A stretch of 64,000 nucleotides of DNA from Arthrobacter caoxuetaonis (GCF_023921125.1 NZ_CP099466.1:1364001-1428000), one strand, 5' to 3'. Positions 1 through 8,442 are shown, numbered from the stretch's first letter. Notes: generated by a model not told the origin, from the sequence alone. Numbers and translations are program-made.

Positions 1-872
1 AGGATTAGGACGGTTCCGGCGAGGACAGCGTAGATGCTGCCCATGACGGACTTGTCCGCGATCCGGCCGCCCACGATGTTGCCGACCACCTGTCCCACTC
101 CGTAGAGGCCAACGATCAGCGGCAGCACGCCCATGGAGAAGCCCGCTACCTCGGTCATGGTGGGGGAGATGTAGGTGTACACCGCAAAGAAACCGCCAAA
201 GCCGACTGTGCCGACCAGCAGAGCCAGCCACATCTGCATCCTGCGCAGGGCACTCAGTTCGCGCCGGATGCTTGCCTCGGGATGCGCGGCCTGGAAGGGC
301 ACAAACCTGGCCACCAGGGCGACGGTCACCAGGGAAATGGCCCCCACAAGGACGAACATCCAACGCCATCCCGCCTGCTGGCCCAGCCAGGTGGCGAACG
401 GCACCCCGATCACGTTGGCGATGCTCAGGCCCAGCATGACCATGGAGATGGCCCAGCCGCGCCGGGTAGGCGCCACCAGGGAAGCGGCGATCACTGCCGC
501 GACGCCGAAAAACGCCCCATGGGGCAGCCCGGAAAGGAACCGGGTGACCAGCAGCCAGCCGTAGTCCGGGGCAAAGAAGGAGGAGAGGTTGGCGATGGCG
601 AAGAACGCCATGAGGCCAAGGGCAAGCCATTTGCGCGGCATCTTGGCTCCGGCTGCGGCCAGCAGCGGCGCGCCGACGACGACGCCGAGGGCATAGGCGG
701 AAATGACGTGGCCGCCCTCAGGGACGGAGACGCGCAGATCGGCCACCATCTCCTGCAGCAGGCCCATGATCGCGAACTCGGTGGTGCCGATGGCAAAACC
801 GCCGGCGGCCAGGGCCGTGATGGCAAGGGAAACATTGCGGGTTTTGGACGCCGCAGCGCTCGTGGAAGGCAT
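1..872 (-). CDS. MFS transporter, AraJ/sugar-efflux type (C-terminus beyond window)
   Basis: Major facilitator superfamily exporter of unknown substrate in the cytoplasmic membrane. Reading from the ATG at 872 gives a hydrophobic protein beginning MPSTSAAASKTRNVSLAITA, with no stop before the window edge (about 290 codons present of a usual 390-420). The first helix carries GGFAIGTTEFAIMGLL, a pattern common in the AraJ/YdhP/PbuE-like drug and sugar efflux branch. A cytoplasmic loop RKWLALGLM and later GGRIADKSVMGS fit the MFS loop-motif positions. About nine membrane segments are visible. It is divergent from the Nudix gene at 1041. No regulator lies beside it and the substrate cannot be inferred. 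The family call is secure; the subfamily is from memory. Confidence 0.85.
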   Translation of the reverse strand, partial: MPSTSAAASKTRNVSLAITALAAGGFAIGTTEFAIMGLLQEMVADLRVSVPEGGHVISAYALGVVVGAPLLAAAGAKMPRKWLALGLMAFFAIANLSSFFAPDYGWLLVTRFLSGLPHGAFFGVAAVIAASLVAPTRRGWAISMVMLGLSIANVIGVPFATWLGQQAGWRWMFVLVGAISLVTVALVARFVPFQAAHPEASIRRELSALRRMQMWLALLVGTVGFGGFFAVYTYISPTMTEVAGFSMGVLPLIVGLYGVGQVVGNIVGGRIADKSVMGSIYAVLAGTVLI

Positions 873-1040
873 GGATGCAGAGTGCTTTCGATCAGCGGTG
901 GCCGCGGAGCCGTGGAGGACACGGGCGCGTCTGGAAGGCCCGGCTTGCAGGGAAGGATCTTCGCTGCCGGTCGCCGGGGCCGGACGGCCGCGGTGCCGTC
1001 GCTGACAATTCTAGTCCAGCCGGGACCGTAGACTCGATCT

Positions 1041-1484
1041 GTGTCGATTTCAGAACTCAAGCAGGTAGTTGGAGCAGCGATCGTCGATGACCTGGCTAAT
1101 CCGCAGAGCCTGCTCGCTGCCCGCCGCACTGCCCCCGAGGCCTACGCCGGAATGTGGGAGTTCCCCGGCGGAAAAGTGGAACCGGGGGAGACATGTGAGG
1201 CCGCACTGCACCGTGAGCTGTCCGAAGAGCTTGGCGTCGAGGTAGCCCTGGGCGCCGAGGTAACCGGCCCGCTGGCGCAGGGGTGGCCATTGAACCCAAA
1301 GGCGGCCATGCGGGTCTGGCTGGTGGAAGTGACAGCCGGAGAGCCGCTGCCCCTTGAAGACCACGACGAACTACGCTGGGTCCGGCTGGATTCCCCGGAG
1401 CTTGCCGAGCTGCCCTGGATTCCGGCTGACCTGCCAATCGTCACGGCCGTCCTCGAAGCTGCGGAGCAGCCCCCGGCCGGATAA
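1041..1484 (+). CDS. Nudix hydrolase, MutT-like (8-oxo-dGTP diphosphatase type)
   Basis: 147 residues, the usual size for MutT. A complete Nudix box runs from G44 to V66 (G-x5-E50-x7-R58-E59-L-x-E62-E63-x-G65-V66), so the catalytic glutamates are present. Like MutT it starts with a GAAIVDD strand and has GMWEFPGGKVEPGE, which favours hydrolysis of oxidised dGTP in the cytosol to limit mutation; the substrate is inferred from the family. The start is GTG. The -10-like TAGACT at 1029-1034 lies exactly six bases before it and no Shine-Dalgarno is visible, so the transcript is probably leaderless. The gene stands alone between a divergent MFS gene and a convergent START-domain gene. Confidence 0.85.
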   Translation: MSISELKQVVGAAIVDDLANPQSLLAARRTAPEAYAGMWEFPGGKVEPGETCEAALHRELSEELGVEVALGAEVTGPLAQGWPLNPKAAMRVWLVEVTAGEPLPLEDHDELRWVRLDSPELAELPWIPADLPIVTAVLEAAEQPPAG

Positions 1485-1518
1485 GCGCATCTGCCCAGCC
1501 GAGGGCTGTCCGGACTTT

Positions 1519-2007
1519 TTAGCCGGCCGCCAGTACTGCGTCCATCTGCGACATCGCCTCGGCTGCTCCTTCGACCGCGCCCATTGAAATCAGTTCCTCC
1601 ATCTGGGTCCGGTCTGCAAAGGCTGTCACCACTTCTGCAGCTGTTCCGCCGTCCCGGGCAGTGAGCGTAACGGTCACTTCGGTGATCGGCATGTCTTCCC
1701 TCGGGCTCCCGTCCTCGTCAGCAAACCCGTCCCGGAAACTCAGCTGCCTGGGTGCTTCAACGACCAGCACCGTCCACCAGCCGTGGTAGGTTTTTCCGTC
1801 CGGGCCGGTCATGAAGTAGGTGACGCTGCCTCCGGGGACAAGCTCGTGCTGCTGAACAGTGGCCGGGTAGGTCGGCGGACCCCACCAGCCTTCCAGCTTG
1901 CGCGGGTCTGCCCAGAGTTCCCAGACTCGCTGAGGTGTTGCCTCGAACTCTGCGAGGGCCGCGATGGTCAGGGTGTCGTAGTCCTTCTCAATGCTTTTCA
2001 CGCTCAT
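1519..2007 (-). CDS. SRPBCC (START/AHSA1-like) domain protein
   Basis: 162 residues, matching the single-domain AHSA1/CalC-type helix-grip fold. Diagnostic stretches are EFEATPQRVWELWADPRKLEGWWGPPTYP near residues 20-48, the HGWWTV strand, and a C-terminal amphipathic helix around GAVEGAAEAMSQMDAVL. These proteins bind small hydrophobic ligands; no ligand can be read from the sequence. The gene lies 11 bases downstream of an ArsR-family repressor on the same strand, a very common pairing in actinobacteria, so the two are almost certainly one autoregulated transcript. The ATG at 2007 was chosen because an earlier in-frame start would overlap the repressor and add sequence that is not part of the fold. 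Confidence 0.85.
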   Translation of the reverse strand: MSVKSIEKDYDTLTIAALAEFEATPQRVWELWADPRKLEGWWGPPTYPATVQQHELVPGGSVTYFMTGPDGKTYHGWWTVLVVEAPRQLSFRDGFADEDGSPREDMPITEVTVTLTARDGGTAAEVVTAFADRTQMEELISMGAVEGAAEAMSQMDAVLAAG

Positions 2008-2018
2008 GGCTGATCTTC

Positions 2019-2375
2019 CTAACCCCCGGGGTGGTTCCCGGGCGTTTCCTGCCGCAGCAGGTCGGACATCCGGCTCAGCCGCCCTTCCCAGGCTTCTGCC
2101 AGCGCGTCCAGGGCATGGTGTGCCTGGTTGACGGCGTCCGGGGCGGTGCACACGAGCTGTTCCCTCCCGCGGCGTTCCTTGGAGACCAGGCCCGCCGCCT
2201 CAAGAACCGCTACGTGCTTTTGCACCGCCGCGAAACTCATGGGATAGGCCTCGGCCAGCCGCGATACCGACAGCTCGCCGGCAGCCGCACGGCGCAGGAT
2301 ATCCCTGCGTGTGCTGTCCGCCAGAGCGTGGAACAGACGGTTCACGGCTTCATCTGACAACGTATCTACAACCAT
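2019..2375 (-). CDS. ArsR-family winged-helix repressor
   Basis: 118 residues from the ATG at 2375. The fold is compact: LFHALADSTRRDIL (13-26), helix-turn-helix SVSRLAEAYPMSFAAVQKHVAVLEAAG (36-62) and wing VSKERRGREQ (64-73). It lacks the ELCVCDL metal site of ArsR/SmtB, so it belongs to the SdpR/YdfF-like branch that usually pairs with START-domain genes, as here. An in-frame start exists ten codons upstream, but a promoter (TTGACC, 17 bp, TAAGTT) ends eight bases before the ATG at 2375 and an 18-bp palindrome covers that ATG. I therefore prefer the shorter start and a leaderless autorepressed mRNA. The inducing signal is unknown. Confidence 0.85.
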   Translation of the reverse strand: MVVDTLSDEAVNRLFHALADSTRRDILRRAAAGELSVSRLAEAYPMSFAAVQKHVAVLEAAGLVSKERRGREQLVCTAPDAVNQAHHALDALAEAWEGRLSRMSDLLRQETPGNHPGG

Positions 2376-2412
2376 TTGGTTGTAACTTAGAACGCGCCGC
2401 GCCACCGGTCAA
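2367..2412 (-). promoter_or_regulatory. Promoter plus palindromic operator overlapping the ArsR start codon
   Basis: On the minus strand: -35 TTGACC (2412-2407), a 17-bp spacer, -10 TAAGTT (2389-2384), then ATG at 2375, eight bases after the -10. An 18-bp palindrome at 2367-2384 has perfect 8-bp arms, TACAACCA and TGGTTGTA, around two central bases and spans the predicted transcription start and the start codon. Similar ACAACCA-type dyads are known to me beside ArsR/START-domain pairs. The geometry predicts autorepression by blocking initiation. No Shine-Dalgarno is present. Confidence 0.7.
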
Positions 2413-2425
2413 GACCTTCCGGGAA

Positions 2426-3457
2426 CTAAAAAAGTGTTCCGGCTGCGACCGGCAGGCCCGCCGCTGTTGTTGGTGCCGGACGGGCCGCGCCCCTCGTGGC
2501 GAGGAACTGGTTTCTGCCGGCGAAGCCATGCCGCTTCTTGAAGTGGGTAATCCGTCCCGCGAGCCACTGGCGGTAGTCCTTCGAGGCGTAAGTGCCGCCG
2601 TCGTACAGCTTGTCGTAGCGTGCCGAAAGCTGCGGATAATCACTGGCCAGCCACCCCCGGTACCACTCGCGGGCACCCGGGCGCAGGTGCAGGGCTCCGG
2701 CCGTGACGGAGGTGGCGCCGGCGTCGGCCAGTGCGGAGAAGAGCGTGTCCAGTGACTCGTCGCCGTCGGTCAGCCAGGGCAGGATCGGCATGGCCATCAC
2801 GTTGCAGTCCATGCCGGCATCACGGATGCGCCGGATCAGGTCAAGCCGGGCCCTGGGTGACGGCGTGCCCGGCTCAACCCGGTGGGCCAGGTCCGGATCC
2901 AGGAGGGCCAGCGAAATTCCCATGCTGATGGAGGTCTGCTGCGCCGCTTCGGCCAGCAGCGGCAGGTCGCGGGCCAGGAGAGTGCCCTTGGTCAGGATCG
3001 AGAAGGGTGTTCCACTGTCCGCCAGTGCGCGGATGATGCCGGGCATGAGTTTGTACCGGCCCTCCGCCCGCTGGTACGGGTCGGTGTTGGCGCCCATGGC
3101 CACGTGCTCGTACTGCCAGGATGGGCGGGCGAGTTCGCGGCGCAGTACCTCGGCGGCGTTCATCTTCACGACCAGCTGGCTGTCGAAGTCGGCACCGGTA
3201 TCAAGGTCCAGGTAGCTGTGGGTCTTGCGGGCAAAGCAGTAGACGCAGGCGTGGCTGCAGCCCCGGTATGGATTCACTGTCCAGCCAAAGGGCATGGAGG
3301 ACGTCCGGGGAACCTTGTTCAGTACGGACTTGGCGAGGACCTCGTGGAACGTCACGCCCGCGAACCCCGGTGTCTGCACCGAGCGGACCAGCCCCTGCAG
3401 GGGGAGCAGCGCGTCTGCTGACGGAGCTGCCTTCGGTTCCTGTTCCTGCCACCTCAT
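2426..3457 (-). CDS. Radical SAM protein, Rv2578c family
   Basis: 343 residues. The radical-SAM cluster motif C-x3-C-x2-C is at C67, C71 and C74 (NPYRGCSHACVYCFARKTH), as in SplB-like and Rv2578c-family proteins. Other family signatures are GANTDPYQRAEGRYKLM, SILTKGTLLARDLPLL and NVMAMPILPWLTDG. It should hold a 4Fe-4S cluster and use S-adenosylmethionine. Members have been compared with spore photoproduct lyase, but no substrate is established to my knowledge. I chose ATG 3457, giving the family-typical MRWQ start; a GTG two codons upstream is also possible. The gene is followed by the ArsR operon on the same strand, but that operon has its own promoter. Confidence 0.85.
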   Translation of the reverse strand: MRWQEQEPKAAPSADALLPLQGLVRSVQTPGFAGVTFHEVLAKSVLNKVPRTSSMPFGWTVNPYRGCSHACVYCFARKTHSYLDLDTGADFDSQLVVKMNAAEVLRRELARPSWQYEHVAMGANTDPYQRAEGRYKLMPGIIRALADSGTPFSILTKGTLLARDLPLLAEAAQQTSISMGISLALLDPDLAHRVEPGTPSPRARLDLIRRIRDAGMDCNVMAMPILPWLTDGDESLDTLFSALADAGATSVTAGALHLRPGAREWYRGWLASDYPQLSARYDKLYDGGTYASKDYRQWLAGRITHFKKRHGFAGRNQFLATRGAARPAPTTAAGLPVAAGTLF

Positions 3458-3498
3458 GCCCACTATTAGAACATACGTTCGAATGCGCGCCTACCCCT

Positions 3499-3554
3499 CG
3501 AGAGGCCACTTACGGCTCTTTTCAGCGTCGAAAGCAGCCGCAACTGACCTCTCG
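3499..3554. repeat. 56-nt palindromic repeat, copy 1 (degenerate)
   Basis: An imperfect inverted repeat bounded by CGAGAGG and CCTCTCG, 56 nt long. Aligned with the reverse complement of 19799-19854 it matches in length, in the terminal CGARAGG and in the inner CAGTTRCGGCTG block. The stop codon and last codons of the minus-strand gene 3522-3980 lie inside it. This suggests a dispersed palindromic element rather than a gene-specific terminator. Confidence 0.65.
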
Positions 3555-3980
3555 GCGCATGGGGCGGGGCCGGTATCCACCGTCGGAAAGCCCGGCCAGG
3601 ATTTCGAAGATGTTCGACGACGCCGGGTCCCCGGTACGCAGCTTGGAGAACCCCGCGGCGGCGAAGTACAGCGGCAGGAACGCCGGCCCCAGCACCGCGT
3701 ACTGGGAGCTGTGCCGCGCCTCGTGGCGCAGCAGGGAAGAGGCAGGTGCGACGTCGAACTCCCGGGCCACGCGGGAACGGTACAGGACCACATTGCCCAC
3801 GGTGAATGCCGCGGCATGCGGCAGGGGCAGCTCCCAGCCGCCGGCGAGCAGCAATCCGCCGGGACCGCTCCGAACCCGCACCCTGCCAATCCGGGCGGCC
3901 AGCAGGCCGGCCGCCGTCGTACCGTTGACCAGGTTTACCGCGCGGCGCAGTGCCTGCATACGGGACAAGGCTGACGTCAT
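3522..3980 (-). CDS. Small actinobacterial protein with HEXXH motif
   Basis: 152 residues, not assigned to a named family. The core is LLRHEARHSSQYAVLGPAFL, with H86-E87-A88-R89-H90 matching the zinc-binding HEXXH signature. A hydrophobic stretch LGPAFLPLYFAAAG follows, and E126 is a possible third ligand. From memory, similar HExRHSxQ proteins are widespread in actinobacteria and uncharacterised. There is no signal peptide. The ATG has TAGCAT six bases upstream and no Shine-Dalgarno, so it is probably leaderless. The last roughly 11 codons, including three Arg and two Cys, are encoded by the 56-nt palindromic repeat, so the C-terminus may be recent. Protease activity is only a possibility. 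Confidence 0.65.
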   Translation of the reverse strand: MTSALSRMQALRRAVNLVNGTTAAGLLAARIGRVRVRSGPGGLLLAGGWELPLPHAAAFTVGNVVLYRSRVAREFDVAPASSLLRHEARHSSQYAVLGPAFLPLYFAAAGFSKLRTGDPASSNIFEILAGLSDGGYRPRPMRREVSCGCFRR

Positions 3981-4132
3981 GCGCCCATGCTAAGGGAGGG
4001 GGTGCCTTCACACTGCCGGGACCGGGAGCGTGAGTTGGTTAGACTGGTAGGCGCAGGCTGCGTACCTTTGCCTGCAGCATCCCTTTTACTTTCACCCACA
4101 TCAACACGGCCGGAAACAGGTAAGAACGGTAC

Positions 4133-5209
4133 ATGTCGAATTCCACACCGGGGACGGACTCCCCAGACAACGCGGCTCCCAATCCGCTGGACGAGTCAGC
4201 GATAACCGCTGCCGTCGATTCAGCGCTCGCAGCCATCGCCGCCGCCACTGACCTGGACAGCCTTAAGGACGTCCGGATTGCAGTCACCGGCGAGAAGTCC
4301 CCGCTGTCCCTGGCCAACCGCCAGATCGGTTCGCTGCCCAAGGACCAGAAGGCCGCCGCCGGCAAGGTTGTAGGCCCGGCCCGCGGACGGATCAACCAGG
4401 CGCTCGCCGCCCGCACCGTGGAGCTGGAAGCCGAGCGTGACGCCCGGATCCTCGTTGAGGAAGCCGTCGATGTTACCGCCGCCCCGCGCCGCCGCCGCAT
4501 GGGCGGACGCCACCCGCTTTCCACCCTGCAGGACCGCGTCAGCGACATTTTCGTAGGCATGGGCTGGGAAATCGCCGAAGGTCCCGAGGTCGAGTCCGAG
4601 TGGTTCAACTTCGATGCGCTGAACTTCAAGCCGGACCACCCGGCCCGCGAAATGCAGGACACGTTCTTCGTTGAGCCGCCCGAGGCGCACCTGGTGATGC
4701 GCACGCACACCTCCCCGGTGCAGGTCCGTTCCATGCTCGAGCGCGAGCTGCCGATCTACGTGCTCTGCCCGGGCAAGGTGTTCCGCACCGACGAGCTCGA
4801 CGCTACACACACCCCCGTGTTCCACCAGTTCGAAGGCCTGGCCATCGACAAGGGTCTGACGATGGCAGACCTGGTCGGCACCCTGGAGCACTTCACCCGC
4901 GTGCTCTTCGGCGATGAAGCGAAGGTGCGCCTGCGCCCGAACTACTTCCCGTTCACCGAGCCGAGCGCCGAGCTGGACATCTGGCACCCCGGAGCCAAGG
5001 GCGGTCCGCGCTGGATCGAGTGGGGCGGCTGCGGCATGGTCAACCCCAACGTGCTGCGCGCCGCGGGAATCGACCCCGAGGTCTATTCAGGTTTTGCCTT
5101 TGGCATGGGCATTGAACGTGCCCTGATGTTCCGCAATGAAGTATCGGATATGCGGGACATGATCGAAGGCGACGTACGTTTCAGCGAACACTTCGGGATG
5201 GAGATCTAA
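4133..5209 (+). CDS. pheS: Phenylalanyl-tRNA synthetase alpha subunit
   Basis: Catalytic alpha subunit of the alpha2-beta2 class II synthetase that charges tRNA-Phe. 358 residues, normal length. It has an N-terminal coiled-coil tRNA-binding arm (about 15-115), then the catalytic core. Motif 2 is [20 protein letters not shown] (about 218-237) and motif 3 is [14 protein letters not shown] near the C-terminus. The stop TAA is followed at once by the GTG of pheT, so the subunits are translationally coupled. A -10-like TAGACT sits at 4040-4045, giving a leader of about 80 nt with a weak 6-bp stem (4053-4058 with 4070-4075). I see no T-box or convincing Phe-rich leader peptide. Confidence 0.97.
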   Translation: MSNSTPGTDSPDNAAPNPLDESAITAAVDSALAAIAAATDLDSLKDVRIAVTGEKSPLSLANRQIGSLPKDQKAAAGKVVGPARGRINQALAARTVELEAERDARILVEEAVDVTAAPRRRRMGGRHPLSTLQDRVSDIFVGMGWEIAEGPEVESEWFNFDALNFKPDHPAREMQDTFFVEPPEAHLVMRTHTSPVQVRSMLERELPIYVLCPGKVFRTDELDATHTPVFHQFEGLAIDKGLTMADLVGTLEHFTRVLFGDEAKVRLRPNYFPFTEPSAELDIWHPGAKGGPRWIEWGGCGMVNPNVLRAAGIDPEVYSGFAFGMGIERALMFRNEVSDMRDMIEGDVRFSEHFGMEI

Positions 5210-7753
5210 GTGAGAATCCCACTTTCCTGGCTGCGCGAGTATGCCCAGGTTCCGGCGGACGCAACCGCCGAAGACGTCATGGCAGAGCTGGTCAAGGTTG
5301 GCCTGGAGGAAGAGGACGTCCACCGTCCCACCGACGAGCTGCAGGGGCCGATCGTGGTGGGCCAGGTGCTTTCCAAGGAGCCCGAACCGCAGAAGAACGG
5401 CAAGACCATCAACTGGTGCACCGTCCGCGTGGTGCCCGAGGGCGCCGAGCAGACGCTCACCGGTGACGGGATCGACCCGTCCGGCGTGCAGGGCATTGTC
5501 TGCGGTGCGCACAACTTCGAGGTGGGGGACAAGGTTGTTGTCACCCTGCCCGGCGCCGTGCTGCCCGGTGACTTCCGGATCAGCCCGCGCAAGACCTACG
5601 GCCACGTTTCCGCCGGCATGATCGCCTCCGTGCGTGAACTCGGTATTGGCGAGGACCACGACGGCATCCTGGTGCTCTCCACCCTGGGACTCGATCCCGA
5701 GGTCGGCACCGACGCGATGGAGCTGCTGGGTCTCTACGACCAGGCCGCGGAAATCAACGTCACCCCCGACCGCGGCTACGTCTTCTCGATCCGCGGCGCT
5801 GCCCGCGAGTACGCCCACGCGACCGGCACCAAGTTCACCGATCCTGCCGCCACGGTGGAGGTTCCGGAAGCCGACGGCGCCGGGTTCCCGGTGCGCCTGG
5901 CCGACGAAGCTCCGATCTACGGCAAGGCCGGCTGTGACCGCTTCGTGGCCCGCACCGTCCGCGGCGTTGATCCCTCCCGGCCGACGCCGCCGTGGATGTC
6001 CGCGCGCCTGCGCCTGGCAGGCATGCGGTCCATCTCGCTGGTGGTGGATATTTCCAACTACGTGATGCTCGAGCTGGGCCAGCCGCTGCACTTCTACGAC
6101 CTGGACAAGCTCACCGGCGAAATCGTCGTCCGCCGCGCCAACCCGGGCGAGACGCTGAAGACCCTGGATGAGAAGGTCCGCACCCTGGATCCCGAAGATC
6201 TGCTGATCACGGATGGGTCCGGTGCCATCGGCATCGCCGGCGTGATGGGCGGAGCCACCACCGAGGTCTCCGACGCCACGCAGAACGTGCTGATCGAGGC
6301 TGCCCACTTCGAAGAAGTGTCCATCGGGCGCTCCCGCCGCCGCCACAAGCTGCCCTCCGAAGCGTCCAAGCGCTTCGAGCGCGGCGTGGACTGGTACGTT
6401 GCCGACATTGCCGCCCAGCGCGCCGTCGACCTCCTGGTGGAACTGGCCGGCGGCACCGCCGATGAATCCATCACCGACGCCGGCACCGCGCCGGAGACCC
6501 GCAGCATCTTCCTGCCCGCGGACTTCCCGGCCAAGCTGATCGGCCTGGACTTCACCGAGGATCAGATCACCGGGACGCTCACCGATCTGGGCGCCTACGT
6601 GGAAAAGGCCGACGGCGGCTTCCGGGTGGTTCCTCCGAGCTGGCGGACCGACCTGGAGACACGTGAGGACCTCACTGAGGAAATCATCCGGCTGGTGGGG
6701 TACGAGAAGATTCCCTCCACCCTGCCTGTAGCTCCTCCCGGCCGTGGCCTCACCCGTGTCCAGCAGCAGCGCCGCCGGCTCCTGCAGTCCCTCGCGGCGT
6801 CGGGACTTACCGAAGTGCTGTCCTACCCGTTCGTTACTGAAGCGGACAACAACACGTTCGGCACGCCGGTTGCCGGCGAGCAGCGCCCGGCCGTGAAGCT
6901 GGCCAACCCGCTGTCCGCCGAGTTCGGCTACCTGCGCACCTCGGTGCTGCCGGGCCTGTTCGACGTCGCCAAGCGGAACCTCTCGCGCGGCTTCCGCGAC
7001 CTGGCGCTCTTCGAATCGGCACTGGTCTTCCTGCCCGGAGAGCAGAACGGCACCGAGACGATTCCGCCGCTGGGCATCAAGCCCTCCGACGACGTGCTGG
7101 ACGGGCTGTACAACGGCATCCCCGACCAGCCGCTGCACATCGGCGTGCTGTTCACCGGCCACGAGTCACCGGCCGGCGCCGGCCATACTCCGCGTACCTG
7201 GGACTGGGCCGACGCCGTCGACACCGCCCGGCTCATGGGTGACGTGCTCGGCGTCGAACTGGTGATCAGCCAGGGCGAACACCAAGCCTTCCACCCGGGA
7301 CGCACCGCGAAGATCTCGCTTCGCAGCGGCGAAACCGTTGGTTACGCCGGCGAACTACACCCGAAGCTGCTCGCAGCCCGGGATATGCCGGCCCGCACCG
7401 TGGCACTGGAGCTCGACGCCGATGCCCTGTTCGACGCTGCTCCGGACGTGATCGTGGCGAAGGAAATCTCCACCTACCCGGCCACCACGCAGGATGTGGC
7501 GCTGATCGTGGGTGAAGACATCCCGGCCGAGTCCGTGCTGGAAACCCTGCGCGAAGGCGCCGGGGACCTGCTGGAAAACATCGTTCTGTTCGACGTCTAC
7601 ACCGGCAAGGGCATCGAGCCGGAGCGCAAGTCCCTGGCCTTCGCGCTGCGCTTCCGCGCTCCGGACCGGACGCTGACCGCCGACGAAGCCTCGGAATCCC
7701 GGGCCGCCGCCGTCGCGCTGGCCGCCGAGCGTTTTGGTGCCGTGCAGCGGTAA
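5210..7753 (+). CDS. pheT: Phenylalanyl-tRNA synthetase beta subunit
   Basis: 847 residues, the standard bacterial PheT size. Order of domains: N-terminal MRIPLSWLREY; OB-fold tRNA-binding EMAP-like domain (about 40-155); B3/B4 editing domain (about 210-395), which clears mischarged Tyr-tRNA-Phe; B5 domain (about 415-490); catalytic-like core; and C-terminal ferredoxin-like anticodon-binding domain, including YPATTQDVALIVGEDIP and FAFALRFRAPDRTLTADE-like sequence. The start is GTG directly after the pheS stop with no gap. A perfect 17-bp hairpin follows 11 bases after the stop. A long opposite-strand reading frame across this gene is a codon-bias shadow. Confidence 0.97.
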   Translation: MRIPLSWLREYAQVPADATAEDVMAELVKVGLEEEDVHRPTDELQGPIVVGQVLSKEPEPQKNGKTINWCTVRVVPEGAEQTLTGDGIDPSGVQGIVCGAHNFEVGDKVVVTLPGAVLPGDFRISPRKTYGHVSAGMIASVRELGIGEDHDGILVLSTLGLDPEVGTDAMELLGLYDQAAEINVTPDRGYVFSIRGAAREYAHATGTKFTDPAATVEVPEADGAGFPVRLADEAPIYGKAGCDRFVARTVRGVDPSRPTPPWMSARLRLAGMRSISLVVDISNYVMLELGQPLHFYDLDKLTGEIVVRRANPGETLKTLDEKVRTLDPEDLLITDGSGAIGIAGVMGGATTEVSDATQNVLIEAAHFEEVSIGRSRRRHKLPSEASKRFERGVDWYVADIAAQRAVDLLVELAGGTADESITDAGTAPETRSIFLPADFPAKLIGLDFTEDQITGTLTDLGAYVEKADGGFRVVPPSWRTDLETREDLTEEIIRLVGYEKIPSTLPVAPPGRGLTRVQQQRRRLLQSLAASGLTEVLSYPFVTEADNNTFGTPVAGEQRPAVKLANPLSAEFGYLRTSVLPGLFDVAKRNLSRGFRDLALFESALVFLPGEQNGTETIPPLGIKPSDDVLDGLYNGIPDQPLHIGVLFTGHESPAGAGHTPRTWDWADAVDTARLMGDVLGVELVISQGEHQAFHPGRTAKISLRSGETVGYAGELHPKLLAARDMPARTVALELDADALFDAAPDVIVAKEISTYPATTQDVALIVGEDIPAESVLETLREGAGDLLENIVLFDVYTGKGIEPERKSLAFALRFRAPDRTLTADEASESRAAAVALAAERFGAVQR

Positions 7754-7764
7754 TTTCATCGTGA

Positions 7765-7802
7765 ACAGAACGCCCCGCCGGACTTCCGGCGGGGCGTTCT
7801 GT
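7765..7802 (+). terminator. Terminator of pheST
   Basis: Perfect inverted repeat: arm 7765-7781 starting ACAGAACGCCCCGCCGG pairs with 7786-7802, leaving a 4-nt loop. Only a weak T stretch follows, as is usual in high-GC actinobacteria. It lies between pheT (+) and the convergent TfoX-N gene and may serve both. Confidence 0.85.
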
Positions 7803-7830
7803 TGTGTCGGGGAGGGACAGCGTGCCGCCC

Positions 7831-8160
7831 CTAGGTGCGTTCTGACGTGAGTCCGACGGCGATCCACCAGGCCAGGGCCTTGTCGTCGTCAACCTCGACG
7901 GCGGGTACGTTCAGCCACCCTTGGCCCATCGGCCTGCCGCTGCCCATGAAGGCCGGCTGTCCGCCTTTGGCCAGCAGGTCTTCGTACTCCGCAGGGTCGA
8001 CCCGGACCAACAGGTCTCCGTCCTGGCCTGCCGAGACCGCCAGACCCCCGTCCACCATAAAAGCCACGCCCCCGAACATGCGTTTCTCCCGGACCGAGCG
8101 CTGCGTCTGCAGGGTCTCGCGGATTCGCTGCACCAGCAGATCCTGGGGGCTTTCCGGCAT
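7831..8160 (-). CDS. TfoX N-terminal-domain protein
   Basis: 109 residues, the length of a stand-alone TfoX/Sxy N-terminal domain. The hallmark MFGGVAFMVDGGLAV is at residues 28-42, followed by LLVRVDPAEYEDLLAKGG and a C-terminal AVEVDDDKALAWWIAVGL helix. In gammaproteobacteria TfoX/Sxy activates competence genes. In actinobacteria the stand-alone domain has no defined role, so no competence function is claimed. The ATG at 8160 has a strong AGGAGGAATC Shine-Dalgarno; upstream in-frame codons run through the poly-G tract and are not coding. Confidence 0.85.
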   Translation of the reverse strand: MPESPQDLLVQRIRETLQTQRSVREKRMFGGVAFMVDGGLAVSAGQDGDLLVRVDPAEYEDLLAKGGQPAFMGSGRPMGQGWLNVPAVEVDDDKALAWWIAVGLTSERT

Positions 8161-8442
8161 GATTCCTCCTGCAAGGTGCGACGGACACTTCGCCGTGATT
8201 GTGCCTGACCCGGGTTGGGATTCCCAGCGAAATCGGTTTCGTTCCGAGTTGCTGGGGTTCCGGCAGGTGGCCAGCCATGCGCGGCTCCGTGGCCCGGCAT
8301 GCGGCGAGCCGGTTGTCATTTTTTTGGGGGGGGGGGGAGGGGAGACCTGCGGGAAGCCCTGCACGTTCGGACATGCTGCACGCCCCGATTGCAGCGAAAT
8401 GGTGCACAAACTGCAGCTCCGTCCGGTGCGTCTTGGGCAGGG
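8161..8442. other. Intergenic region with a T7-G12 homopolymer tract
   Basis: No gene is supported here. On the + strand a run of seven T (8319-8325) is followed by twelve G (8326-8337), an A and four more G. It lies between two minus-strand genes, about 165 bases upstream of the TfoX-N start. Tract length is likely to be unstable or mis-sequenced. Confidence 0.6.

Noticed and set aside
4046..4075. Attenuator or T-box before pheS
   Set aside because: Only a 6-bp stem (4053-4058 with 4070-4075) with an 11-nt loop lies in the leader. A second stem overlaps the likely promoter. No T-box sequence and no Phe-rich leader peptide were seen.
5087..7162. 691-codon open frame opposite pheT
   Set aside because: It mirrors the GC-ending codons of pheT, has no domain and no ribosome site, and pheT is certain.
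7831..8160. Competence regulator role for the TfoX-N protein
   Set aside because: Only the N-terminal domain is present and no competence genes are nearby, so the gammaproteobacterial role should not be carried over.
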